The notes below the pieces were generated by a model. The model saw only the letters and a program-made list of their open reading frames with translations, did not search any database and was not told the DNA's origin. Positions 1 through 7,498 of a DNA stretch of 64,000 bases are shown piece after piece. The translations under genes were made by a program, and so were the position numbers. Source of the DNA: Hominisplanchenecus faecis (GTDB lineage: Bacteria; Bacillota; Clostridia; Lachnospirales; Lachnospiraceae); assembly GCF_020687205.1 (NCBI RefSeq), contig NZ_JAJEQE010000008.1, forward strand, positions 22,142 through 86,141. The letters are read 5' to 3'. Position 1 is the stretch's first letter; each line of letters starts with the position of its first letter.

Positions 1-338
1 GTGCGGATCGCTTTTTCCAGGCTTTTTCTGTTTCTTAAATCTGCCAGAAAGCGAAAAAACTGAAGACCGGTCATCGACTCCGGCAGTGTGATCTTCTGCG
101 GCAGATATCCGGTAAAATTCTTAATACCGGTACTTTGTTTCCAGCAATGTTTGGCGTTGATCGTGCAGCGTCCCCCGGAAAGGTTTGAAAATCCCATCAA
201 AATCTGCAGAAGTGTCGTCTTGCCGGCACCTTCCATCCCCAGCAGTCCAAACGTCTCCTGATCCTGTACTTCAAAAGAAAGATCAAAAACACCTTTATTG
301 CTGCCATAATCCTTTGTTACGTTTTTTATCCTTATCAT
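1..338 (-). CDS. ABC transporter ATP-binding protein, N-terminal part (gene cut by window edge)
   Basis: The reading frame starts at an ATG whose first codons give MIRIKNVTKDYG and runs off the left edge without a stop. A Walker A motif (GMEGAGKTT) lies near residue 36. A Q-loop-like stretch (YLPQ) follows near residue 79. Spacing and sequence resemble the ATPases of ABC-2 type exporters, which drive efflux of peptides, drugs or lipids through a separate membrane partner. That partner would lie outside the window. The Walker A carries Met-Glu where most relatives have Asn-Gly, a mild deviation. Substrate cannot be inferred. Confidence 0.8.
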   Translation of the reverse strand, partial: MIRIKNVTKDYGSNKGVFDLSFEVQDQETFGLLGMEGAGKTTLLQILMGFSNLSGGRCTINAKHCWKQSTGIKNFTGYLPQKITLPESMTGLQFFRFLADLRNRKSLEKAIR

Positions 339-378
339 TTACCCAAACCCACCTGTAAAAATTCGAAATGTCATATTT

Positions 379-457
379 ATGATGCCAGGGTCAAAAGGTC
401 TAAATCCACATGAGCTTGCTCACAGGTGGATGAAAGACCTTGGGACCCCAACATCAT
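379..457. repeat. Palindromic repeat element, short copy
   Basis: An imperfect palindrome of about 79 bp begins with ATGATGCC and ends with CATCAT. The arms pair over nearly their whole length (GGGTC, AAGGTCT, ATCCAC and GAGC with their complements) around a two-base TT loop. More than 60 bp are nearly identical to the left half of the element at 7323-7498. It lies downstream of asd and upstream of the truncated ABC gene, outside coding sequence. It could be a small non-autonomous mobile element or a REP-like structure. Confidence 0.75.
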
Positions 458-536
458 ATCTATTATTAAGAATGTCTCTGACATTCTTGCTGCGTTCCTG
501 AATATTGTACAAAATGGCAAACAAAAATGCAAGAGC

Positions 537-576
537 AAAAAGAGATGCCGGCGTTTCTTTTCGCTGACATCTCTTT
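537..576 (-). terminator. Rho-independent terminator of asd
   Basis: On the minus strand, AGAGATG..GCG pairs with CGC..CATCTCT around an A-rich loop, and a TTTT run follows directly. It sits about 27 bases after the asd stop codon. Confidence 0.85.
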
Positions 577-602
577 GAGCCTGTTTTTTAAACCGTTTTT
601 CT

Positions 603-1688
603 TTATTTCTTTGTGATATATCCTTTTGCTGTCATGGTCTCTGCACACAGAACGGCTCCGCCTGCTGCTCCTCTGACGGTGTTATGGGACAGTCCCACGA
701 ATTTCCAGTCATAAACTTTATCTTCTCTTAAGCGGCCAACCGATACGCCCATGCCGTTTTCGTAGTTGACATCCAGTTTTACCTGCGGACGGTTGTCTTC
801 TTCCATGTACTGGATGAACTGCTTCGGTGCACTTGGCAGATCCAGTTCCTGAGGAAGTCCTTTGAAGTTCACCAGTTTTTCGATCAGCTGTTCTTTGGTC
901 GGTTTCTTTTTGAACTTAACGAAAACTGCTGCGGTATGTCCGTTCAGAACCGGAACACGGATGCACTGGCAGGTGATGACCGGGCTCTGTGCCGGAACGA
1001 TCACGCCGTCTTTCACTTCGCCCCACAGACGAAGCGGCTCCATCTCGCTCTTTTCTTCTTCGCCGCCGATGTACGGGATGATGTTCTCTACCATCTCCGG
1101 CCAGTCTTTGAAAGTCTTGCCTGCTCCGGAGATTGCCTGGTAAGTGGTAGCTACGACTTCGTATGGCTCAAACTCTTTCCATGCAGTCAGTACCGGTGCA
1201 TAGCTCTGGATAGAGCAGTTCGGTTTTACTGCTACAAAACCTTTCTTGGTTCCCAGACGTTTTTTCTGAGATTCAATCACATCGAAATGCTGTGGATTGA
1301 TTTCCGGAACAACCATCGGTACATCCGGTGTCCAGCGATGTGCACTGTTGTTGGAAACAACCGGTGTCTCTGTCTTTGCATATTCTTCTTCGATCGCTTT
1401 GATCTCATCTTTTGACATATCAACGGCTGAAAATACAAAGTCTACGTTTGATGCAACTTTTTCTACTTCATTTACATTCATGACAACGATCTTCTTTACA
1501 GCTTCCGGCATCGGAGTGTCCATTTTCCATCTTCCGCCGACTGCTTCTTCATATGTCTTTCCTGCACTTCTCGGGCTTGCTGCCAGTGTGGTCACTTCAA
1601 ACCATGGATGATTCTCAAGAAGAGAGATAAAACGCTGACCTACCATTCCGGTTGCTCCAAGGATACCGACTTTTAATTTCTGTTCCAT
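603..1688 (-). CDS. asd: Aspartate-semialdehyde dehydrogenase
   Basis: This 361-residue enzyme makes L-aspartate 4-semialdehyde from aspartyl phosphate with NADPH, the branch point to lysine/diaminopimelate, threonine and methionine. The NADP-binding GATGMVGQRF loop is at residues 11-20. The catalytic cysteine is Cys158 in KPNCSIQSY and the active-site His is about residue 251 (LNGHTAAV). The sequence follows the archaeal/fungal-type Asd subfamily, including the C-terminal NTVRGAAGGA motif, rather than the E. coli type. That form is common in Clostridia. It has its own promoter-like element upstream and a strong terminator downstream, so it is probably monocistronic. Confidence 0.96.
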   Translation of the reverse strand: MEQKLKVGILGATGMVGQRFISLLENHPWFEVTTLAASPRSAGKTYEEAVGGRWKMDTPMPEAVKKIVVMNVNEVEKVASNVDFVFSAVDMSKDEIKAIEEEYAKTETPVVSNNSAHRWTPDVPMVVPEINPQHFDVIESQKKRLGTKKGFVAVKPNCSIQSYAPVLTAWKEFEPYEVVATTYQAISGAGKTFKDWPEMVENIIPYIGGEEEKSEMEPLRLWGEVKDGVIVPAQSPVITCQCIRVPVLNGHTAAVFVKFKKKPTKEQLIEKLVNFKGLPQELDLPSAPKQFIQYMEEDNRPQVKLDVNYENGMGVSVGRLREDKVYDWKFVGLSHNTVRGAAGGAVLCAETMTAKGYITKK

Positions 1689-1776
1689 TTTTCAAATCCT
1701 CATTTCGTAATTTATTTACAACGGACAATTTATCGTTCGTGTATTTTGTGTGCGGACATTTGTCTTTACTCGAACT

Positions 1777-1805
1777 ATCCTATCCTATTTCAGCAAAAAA
1801 ATCAA
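1777..1805 (-). promoter_or_regulatory. Predicted promoter of asd
   Basis: On the minus strand TTGATT and TAGGAT are separated by exactly 17 bases, about 90 bases upstream of the asd start. The -10 element is imperfect. The site also lies just beyond the argH stop codon. Confidence 0.5.
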
Positions 1806-1812
1806 GCGGTTT

Positions 1813-3201
1813 TTATAAATTTTCTGCTTCTTCCAGGTATTTTTTTTCGAGCATGATGACTTTTTTCATGGCTTCTGCCCCAGGAGCACCGATCGTCAGA
1901 CGTTTTTCCACGCAGGTTTTCAGGGAGATTGCCTCGTAAATATCTTCTTCAAAGACCGGGCTGATCTCTTTGTACTCTTCCAGTGTCAGGTCATCCAGGG
2001 CAATGCCTCTGTCAATGCACAGAAGTACCAGACGGCCTACAATACCGTGTGCGTCACGGAACGGTACGCCATGGTTTACCAGATAATCTGCGGCATCGGT
2101 CGCATTGGTGAAACCGTTTTTTGCACTCTTTTCCATGATATCTTTGCGGAAGCTCATCGTAGAAACCATGCCGTTAAACAGGGCAATACAGCCTTTTACG
2201 GTGTCGATCGCATCAAAGGTCAGCTCTTTGTCTTCCTGCATGTCTTTGTTGTATGCCAGCGGGATGCCTTTCATCGTGGTCAGCATGGAAGTCAGTGCTC
2301 CGTAAACACGGCCGGTCTTTCCTCTTACCAGCTCTGCGATATCCGGGTTTTTCTTCTGCGGCATAATGCTGCTGCCGGTGCTGTAAGCGTCATCGATCTC
2401 CACAAAGCGGTATTCATTGGAATTCCAGAGGATGATCTCCTCGCAGAAACGGCTCAGATGCATCATGATCGTTGACATGGCAGAGAGCAGCTCGATCAGG
2501 TAGTCACGGTCGGATACGGAATCCATGCTGTTTAAGGTTGGTCCGTCAAATCCAAGCAGCTGTGCCGTCATCTCACGGTCCAGAGGATACGTTGTGCCTG
2601 CCAGTGCACCGCTTCCAAGCGGGCAGAGATTCATTCTCTTATAAATATCAGCCAGTCTCTGTCTGTCACGTTTGAACATTTCAAAATAAGCCCCGAAATG
2701 ATGTGCCAGCGTGATCGGCTGTGCTTTCTGTAAGTGGGTAAATCCCGGCATATAAGTCTCAATATTTTCTTCCATAATGCCAAGCAGTGTCTCAAGAAGT
2801 TTTTTCAGCAGTTTGTCGATCTCACCGATCTCATCTCTTGTATAAAGCTTCATATCCAGTGCAACCTGGTCATTGCGGCTGCGTCCGGTGTGCAGTTTTT
2901 TGCCGGCATCGCCGATGCGGTCGATCAGATTTGCCTCCACAAAGCTGTGGATGTCTTCGTATTTGTCTGTGATCTTAAGTGTTCCGTTCTCAACATCACG
3001 CAGAATGCCATCCAGGCCTTCCAGGATCTGATCACGCTCTGCCTCAGTCAGAATGCCCTGTGCTGCCAGCATTTTCACATGTGCCTTGCTTCCTGTGATA
3101 TCCTGTTTGTAAAATTTCTGATCAAACGATATGGATGCATTAAAATTATAAACCAGCTGATCGGTCTCTTTGGTGAAACGTCCACCCCATAACTGTGCCA
3201 T
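1813..3201 (-). CDS. argH: Argininosuccinate lyase
   Basis: A 462-residue member of the fumarase/aspartase superfamily that splits argininosuccinate into arginine and fumarate, the last step of arginine synthesis. The signature [12 protein letters not shown] is at about residues 277-287. The substrate-binding [10 protein letters not shown] stretch is near residues 104-113. Length is normal for the family. The ATG is preceded by a GAGG-type ribosome binding site. argG and other arg genes are not adjacent, so this copy appears to be transcribed alone from a leader that carries hairpins (3202-3372). Confidence 0.97.
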   Translation of the reverse strand: MAQLWGGRFTKETDQLVYNFNASISFDQKFYKQDITGSKAHVKMLAAQGILTEAERDQILEGLDGILRDVENGTLKITDKYEDIHSFVEANLIDRIGDAGKKLHTGRSRNDQVALDMKLYTRDEIGEIDKLLKKLLETLLGIMEENIETYMPGFTHLQKAQPITLAHHFGAYFEMFKRDRQRLADIYKRMNLCPLGSGALAGTTYPLDREMTAQLLGFDGPTLNSMDSVSDRDYLIELLSAMSTIMMHLSRFCEEIILWNSNEYRFVEIDDAYSTGSSIMPQKKNPDIAELVRGKTGRVYGALTSMLTTMKGIPLAYNKDMQEDKELTFDAIDTVKGCIALFNGMVSTMSFRKDIMEKSAKNGFTNATDAADYLVNHGVPFRDAHGIVGRLVLLCIDRGIALDDLTLEEYKEISPVFEEDIYEAISLKTCVEKRLTIGAPGAEAMKKVIMLEKKYLEEAENL

Positions 3202-3337
3202 AACAATTCCTCATTTCTTATAAAATATAGTGGATAGAAAGGGCAGAACCCGTCTGCCCCAGATTATTTCCGGCAAAATTCCTGATTTTATGCCGAATTC
3301 TGTAGTTCAGTGTATCACAGGCGACTTTTCCTGGCAA

Positions 3338-3369
3338 GAAAAAACGGCGGATCACTCAAACTCCGCCGT
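3338..3369 (-). terminator. Rho-independent terminator ahead of argH
   Basis: The minus strand shows an eight-base perfect stem ACGGCGGA/TCCGCCGT followed by six T. It sits about 35 bases after the relic stop codon at 3405, where a terminator for a former gene would be expected. It might alternatively act as an argH attenuator. Confidence 0.8.
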
Positions 3370-3404
3370 CTTTCCCTGTTGCTATATAGTAAGAGGTTTC
3401 TTAC

Positions 3405-3434
3405 TTACTTTTTAATCTTTACTGCCTTCTTTGA
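3405..3434 (-). pseudogene. Relic of the 3' end of a secreted Fn3-tailed gene
   Basis: Nine codons and a stop read SKKAVKIKK. The neighbouring GH3 enzyme ends SAKKTVKVK, a typical ending of clostridial secreted proteins with an Fn3-like tail. The fragment lies between a duplicate of the GH3 promoter (3449-3531) and a terminator (3338-3369), with no start codon or ribosome binding site. This fits deletion of almost a whole gene. The match is short, so confidence is limited. Confidence 0.4.
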
Positions 3435-3448
3435 TTGATTGTGATGCT

Positions 3449-3531
3449 ATTATATCTAATTACCGTTCACGAAACCACTCATTTTCCGACATAAATTGTT
3501 CATTTTCCGTCCTGTGTGTTCATATTATGTT
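3449..3531 (-). promoter_or_regulatory. Orphan copy of the GH3 activator-type promoter
   Basis: TCATTTT-type motifs begin at 3480, 3500 and 3520 (20-base spacing), followed on the minus strand by GAGTGGTTT, 17 bases and TATAAT (3449-3454). The promoter at 7231-7310 has the same layout, with the same 17-base distance to its -10 element. No intact gene follows here. Confidence 0.6.
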
Positions 3532-3598
3532 CATCTTTTTCAGCCATTCATCTGCTTCAATAGCTGCTACTGTTTATGTTTTGTGATCTCGAACACGA

Positions 3599-3633
3599 TA
3601 AAAAAGTGGGAGGACGCCTTCCGGCATCCTCCC
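3599..3633 (-). terminator. Rho-independent terminator of the GH3 gene
   Basis: GGGAGGA/TCCTCCC stem with a GC-rich extension, followed by a T-run on the minus strand, about 30 bases after the stop codon. Confidence 0.85.
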
Positions 3634-3660
3634 GAGTGTGTTTCAAGGTTTGGGATAATT

Positions 3661-6600
3661 TTATTTTACTTTTACCGTTTTCTTTGCAGAGTACTTGGTG
3701 TAAACTTTCTGACCGTTGATGGTCTTGTAAGCTCTTACACGTACATAGTATTTGCTGCCTTTGCTCAGTCTCTTCAGAGTAACGTTCAGTTTCTTTATGT
3801 TTGCTTTCTTAGCACTCTTGAAGTTTGCTTTCTTGGAGTACTGTACCTGATAACCGTCTGCTCCTTTTACTTTTTTCACTTTGACAACTGCAGCTTTGCT
3901 CTTTCCGGTTACTTTCTTAACGGCTGCTTTTTTCGCTCTAAATGCATTCTTTTCAAGTTTTACATTTGCGGATGCTGCTTCTGCTTTTGCTGCATCTGCC
4001 TCTGCTTTTGCTGCTTTTGCTGCGGCTTCTGCTTCTGCTTTTGCTTTTTCTGCTGCTGCGATCTGAGCTTTTACAGCTGCATCTTCTTTTGATTCATAGC
4101 CTAAGTCATCCAGAACTTTCTGTGCTTTGTTCTTTGTCAGGATTGCTTTTGCCTGTTTTGCTTCTGCTGCTGTCACTGCATCATCACTTGTTGCCAGTTT
4201 GTCCAGCATATTTTCAAATACTGCACTCTTTGCGATAACATTCAGCATATTAACTGCGGATTTCTGCAGGTCACCAAGTCTTAATGTCTTGTCTGTATTC
4301 AGTGCTGTCAGCATATTCTTTACGTTTCCGCCAGGCATCTCACAGTCATTTCCTGCCCACATCAGCAGTCCCTGTACGTTTTTGCCTTTGTTTGCACCAT
4401 TGACACGGCTTATGGAATACCAATCTGTCATTACAAATCCTTCAAATCCCCATTCATCTCTTAACATCGTTGTCAGCAGACCATAGTTTTCAAAGGTCGG
4501 ATAACCGTTTACCATGTTGTAGGAGCTCATGATGTAATCCGGCTGAGCTTCTTCTACGCCGATTTCAAAGCCTTTCAGGTAAATCTCTCTTGCTGCTCTC
4601 TCAGATACAACAGAGTTGCTTCCCATACGCTGCTGTTCCTGGTTGTTGAATGCGAAATGTTTCAGAGTAACACCGATTCCGGAGTATGTTCCGTCTGCTT
4701 TTGTCTGAACACCTTTTGTCTCAGCGGCAGCTGCTTCACCGGAGATCAGTGGATCTTCTGAGTAGTACTCAAAGTTACGTCCGCAAAGCGGGTTTCTGTG
4801 GATGTTCATGCCCGGTGCAAGCCAGGATGTAACGCCATATTCCAGCATTTCTGTACCGACTGCACGGCCTACTTCTTCAATGACAGCCGGATCCCATGCC
4901 TGTGCAAGCAGAGTACCGATCGGCATTGCTGTACAGTACTGATAGTATTTGGTGTTATCGGTTGTATACAGTTTTTCGCCATCTGTAAGAAGTTTTTTGA
5001 ATTCTGTCTCATTGGCAATTGCTTTTTCTGTATAATTCATGCCGCTCCAGCTGTACTTGCCTGTATAGTAAGTCTGGTTTGCATCAAATGTTGCATCTGC
5101 ACCGACCAGTTCGTACTGGATGTACTCTTTTGTGATACGGATACCTGCAGGTCCATCGGACAGTACGATGTTCGGGATGTATCTGGAGTTGTACAGGTTG
5201 CTTGTTGTCTCACCGGCTGCTCCATATACGGAATCTGCCTGGGAACCGATAACTGCTGAGCTTGAAGATCCTGCTGACAGTCCGTCGTAGGTACCGCCTT
5301 CCACCAGGTCAGCCAGCTCTGTGCTGCTCATGTTTGCTACCAGTTCTTCCATGGTAAGTTTGCCGTTCACAACATCTACCAGAGTTGCATCTTTTGCTGC
5401 TTTTACGGTTTTCTTTGTTTCTTTTTCCAGATCTGCATTCTTGCTGTATGCATTAGAATCAGAATCTTTATCCTCACTTATGTAGGAAGTTACTTTTCCG
5501 TCTGTGTACGCATGCGTTTCTGTTTTTTCAAAGCTGGAAGCTGCAAGACTTAAGGATGCTTTTGCTGCACTCAAACCTTCTGTGGTTGGTGTGATGCCTG
5601 TGCCGTATCCTGTGGATTTCTCATCCAGGATATCCATCTTGTAAGCTCCGCCTTCTGCTACCACATGATCAGCGGTGTAAGTACCTGTCTGCATTTTATC
5701 TTTTGTCATTCCCAGAGCATTTTCTGCTTTTTCGGTAACAACATCTTTGTCCAGTTTGATATCAGCTGCCTCTACGGTATTTCTGGAGCTGTTGCCCACA
5801 CGGATCTTGTAGGTTCCGTCTTCCAGTACATACTGTTCATTATTTTCATCGTAGCTTGCCATCTCATCGGTGTCAAAGGAAAGGGTTACTTCTTTGGTTT
5901 CACCTGCTTTTACTTCAACTTTCTGGTATGCTGCCAGTTCCTGATACGGTTTGTCCAGATTGCCTTCCGGTGCGGAGAAATAAACTTCTACAACTTCTTT
6001 ACCGGTAACTTTTCCTGTATTTTTAACTTCTGCTACCACGCTGATATTTTCTGCATCTGCTTTTACTGTTTTTACTTTAATATCAAAATCCGTATAGGAT
6101 TCGCCGTAACCGAATTCATAAGCTACTTTCTTTCCAAAGGTATCGAAGAAACGATAGCCTACATAAATATCATCGTTGTAAACTTCTTCTGCGGTTGCTG
6201 CAGTATTTGCTGCATTGCTTTCTTCTTTTGTCTCCCCGTCTTTATGTACGGCATCGTTCCAGGAGAAGGTTGCAGATGATGGATAATCATTATAATCAAC
6301 TGCCCAGGTATCGGTCAGTTTACCGGATGGATTTACTTCACCGTTCAGGATCTGAACCAGGGCACGTCCTCCGTTCATACCTGCCTGTGACATCAGTACC
6401 AGAGAATCCAGTCCTTCGATCTTGCTGCGGTTCAGAGAATCATTTGCTGCGTATCCGCCTTTGCCGTTGAAGAAGTTGGTATCAACAATACCGCCTGTAT
6501 TGAGGACAACAACTACATTTTTAAATTTCTGCCCCAGCAGTTTCAGGTTGGCTGCTTCGTTGTCTGTCAGATAATAATCGCCTTTTTCTGCTTTACGGTC

Positions 6601-7143
6601 AGCACCTTCGCCTGAGTTACGTGCCAGCACATAGATTGCGGTGTCTGTTTTTCCGGCTGCTGCCGTTACATCTGCTTCTGCATAAGCTTCTTCTTTATAT
6701 ACGAAGCTGCTGAACATACCGCCACTTCCTGCTTCTGATTCTGCTTTTTCATATGCTGTGTTCTGAGCTGTCAGGAAATCCTGGTTTACCACATCGTATC
6801 CGGCATCTTCAAAGCCCTGTTCTACCGTAATGTTTGCACCGTCCTTCAGGTAAACATCACCGGATCCGGTACCGCCTTTGATCGTCTTATAGGAACCTAC
6901 ACCAAACAGTGCTACTTTCGTTCCTTTTGTCTGGGCGATCGGCAGGGAGTTATTGTTGTTCTCCAGAAGAACCATACCCTGTGTAGCTGCCTTCTGGGAA
7001 ATTGCTGCGTTTGTTGCTTCACGCTTTGCACTTGCATTTGGATCGGTAGAAGCTGCAAATGTCGGCATTACGCTCGTTCCGACCATAGCTGCTACCAATG
7101 CCATGGAAATCGCTTTCTTTGACCATTTTTTTGAGTGATTCAT
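3661..7143 (-). CDS. Secreted GH3 beta-glucosidase with reversed domain order and Fn3-like tail
   Basis: A 1160-residue extracellular glycosidase probably cleaving beta-glucosides or related beta-linked sugars. A signal peptide covers residues 1 to about 31. The domain order is unusual: the GH3 C-terminal domain comes first (about 50-330, with GMVLLENNNNSLPI), then an Fn3-like domain (about 355-455), and the catalytic TIM-barrel domain last (about 600-960). The barrel shows KHF at 828-830 and the likely nucleophile Asp907 in GFVMTDWYS. Reversed order is known for some Ruminococcus and Butyrivibrio beta-glucosidases. A helical Ala/Glu/Lys-rich stretch (about 985-1070) and an Fn3-like module (about 1085-1160) end the protein, perhaps for cell-wall attachment. 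No LPxTG motif is present. An activator-type promoter lies upstream. Confidence 0.92.
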   Translation of the reverse strand: MNHSKKWSKKAISMALVAAMVGTSVMPTFAASTDPNASAKREATNAAISQKAATQGMVLLENNNNSLPIAQTKGTKVALFGVGSYKTIKGGTGSGDVYLKDGANITVEQGFEDAGYDVVNQDFLTAQNTAYEKAESEAGSGGMFSSFVYKEEAYAEADVTAAAGKTDTAIYVLARNSGEGADRKAEKGDYYLTDNEAANLKLLGQKFKNVVVVLNTGGIVDTNFFNGKGGYAANDSLNRSKIEGLDSLVLMSQAGMNGGRALVQILNGEVNPSGKLTDTWAVDYNDYPSSATFSWNDAVHKDGETKEESNAANTAATAEEVYNDDIYVGYRFFDTFGKKVAYEFGYGESYTDFDIKVKTVKADAENISVVAEVKNTGKVTGKEVVEVYFSAPEGNLDKPYQELAAYQKVEVKAGETKEVTLSFDTDEMASYDENNEQYVLEDGTYKIRVGNSSRNTVEAADIKLDKDVVTEKAENALGMTKDKMQTGTYTADHVVAEGGAYKMDILDEKSTGYGTGITPTTEGLSAAKASLSLAASSFEKTETHAYTDGKVTSYISEDKDSDSNAYSKNADLEKETKKTVKAAKDATLVDVVNGKLTMEELVANMSSTELADLVEGGTYDGLSAGSSSSAVIGSQADSVYGAAGETTSNLYNSRYIPNIVLSDGPAGIRITKEYIQYELVGADATFDANQTYYTGKYSWSGMNYTEKAIANETEFKKLLTDGEKLYTTDNTKYYQYCTAMPIGTLLAQAWDPAVIEEVGRAVGTEMLEYGVTSWLAPGMNIHRNPLCGRNFEYYSEDPLISGEAAAAETKGVQTKADGTYSGIGVTLKHFAFNNQEQQRMGSNSVVSERAAREIYLKGFEIGVEEAQPDYIMSSYNMVNGYPTFENYGLLTTMLRDEWGFEGFVMTDWYSISRVNGANKGKNVQGLLMWAGNDCEMPGGNVKNMLTALNTDKTLRLGDLQKSAVNMLNVIAKSAVFENMLDKLATSDDAVTAAEAKQAKAILTKNKAQKVLDDLGYESKEDAAVKAQIAAAEKAKAEAEAAAKAAKAEADAAKAEAASANVKLEKNAFRAKKAAVKKVTGKSKAAVVKVKKVKGADGYQVQYSKKANFKSAKKANIKKLNVTLKRLSKGSKYYVRVRAYKTINGQKVYTKYSAKKTVKVK

Positions 7144-7230
7144 AAGTTACCTCCTTAACACATACCATATAATTCGTTCAAACAGGCTCAGGGATTTTCA
7201 CGTTCCAGAACTCTGTTTCAATGTGCCTAT

Positions 7231-7310
7231 ATGATATCGCTTTTTTCTTTCCCAAACCACTCATTTTCCGTCCTATTTGTTCATTTTCAGGCATAAAATG
7301 TTCATTTTTC
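7231..7310 (-). promoter_or_regulatory. Predicted activator-dependent promoter of the GH3 gene
   Basis: Three TCATTTT motifs start at 7261, 7281 and 7302, a spacing of 20 and 21 bases, i.e. on one face of the helix. On the minus strand they end in GAGTGGTTT, then 17 bases, then TATCAT (7231-7236) as -10. There is no good -35, as expected if an activator bound there recruits polymerase. The AraC-type regulator at 10884-12116 is the obvious local candidate. Confidence 0.55.
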
Positions 7311-7322
7311 ATTCATTTATAT

Positions 7323-7498
7323 ACTATGATGCCAGGGTCAAAAGGTCTAAATCCACATGAGCTTGCTCATAGGTGGATGAAAGACCTTGGGACCCGCCCC
7401 GATATGAGCATAAAAGTGGGAGGATAATCCCACGATATGCGAATACTTGGGAGGATTGTGGGAGTGCAACGCACGGAACAATCCGTAGGCATCATAGT
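7323..7498. mobile_element. MITE-like element with 11-bp terminal inverted repeats, long copy
   Basis: The ends ACTATGATGCC and GGCATCATAGT are perfect 11-bp inverted repeats. The left half is the same palindrome as at 379-457. The right half adds further hairpins, GTGGGA/TCCCAC and GGATTGT..GTGC/GCAC..ACAATCC. No transposase is encoded. The right terminal repeat supplies the last leucine codon and TGA stop of the solute-binding protein at 7492, which suggests insertion into the end of that gene. No clear target-site duplication was seen. Confidence 0.65.

Larger units (their letters stand above)
3202..3660. other. 459-base intergenic stretch with two terminators, an orphan promoter and a gene relic
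   Basis: Read on the minus strand from 3660, it holds the GH3 terminator (3599-3633), a promoter/operator copy (3449-3531), nine codons resembling the end of a GH3-type Fn3 tail (3405-3434), a strong terminator (3338-3369), and a second hairpin GGGCAGA/TCTGCCC just before argH (about 3240-3260). I saw no T-box consensus or other known riboswitch. Confidence 0.7.

Noticed and set aside
3202..3600. A T-box riboswitch in front of argH
   Set aside because: Hairpins are present but I could not find the conserved T-box sequence or a specifier loop.
3496..4238. Long plus-strand reading frames opposite the end of the GH3 gene
   Set aside because: They are rich in Cys, Phe and Leu, the mirror of the Ala/Lys-rich coding strand, and lack ribosome binding sites.
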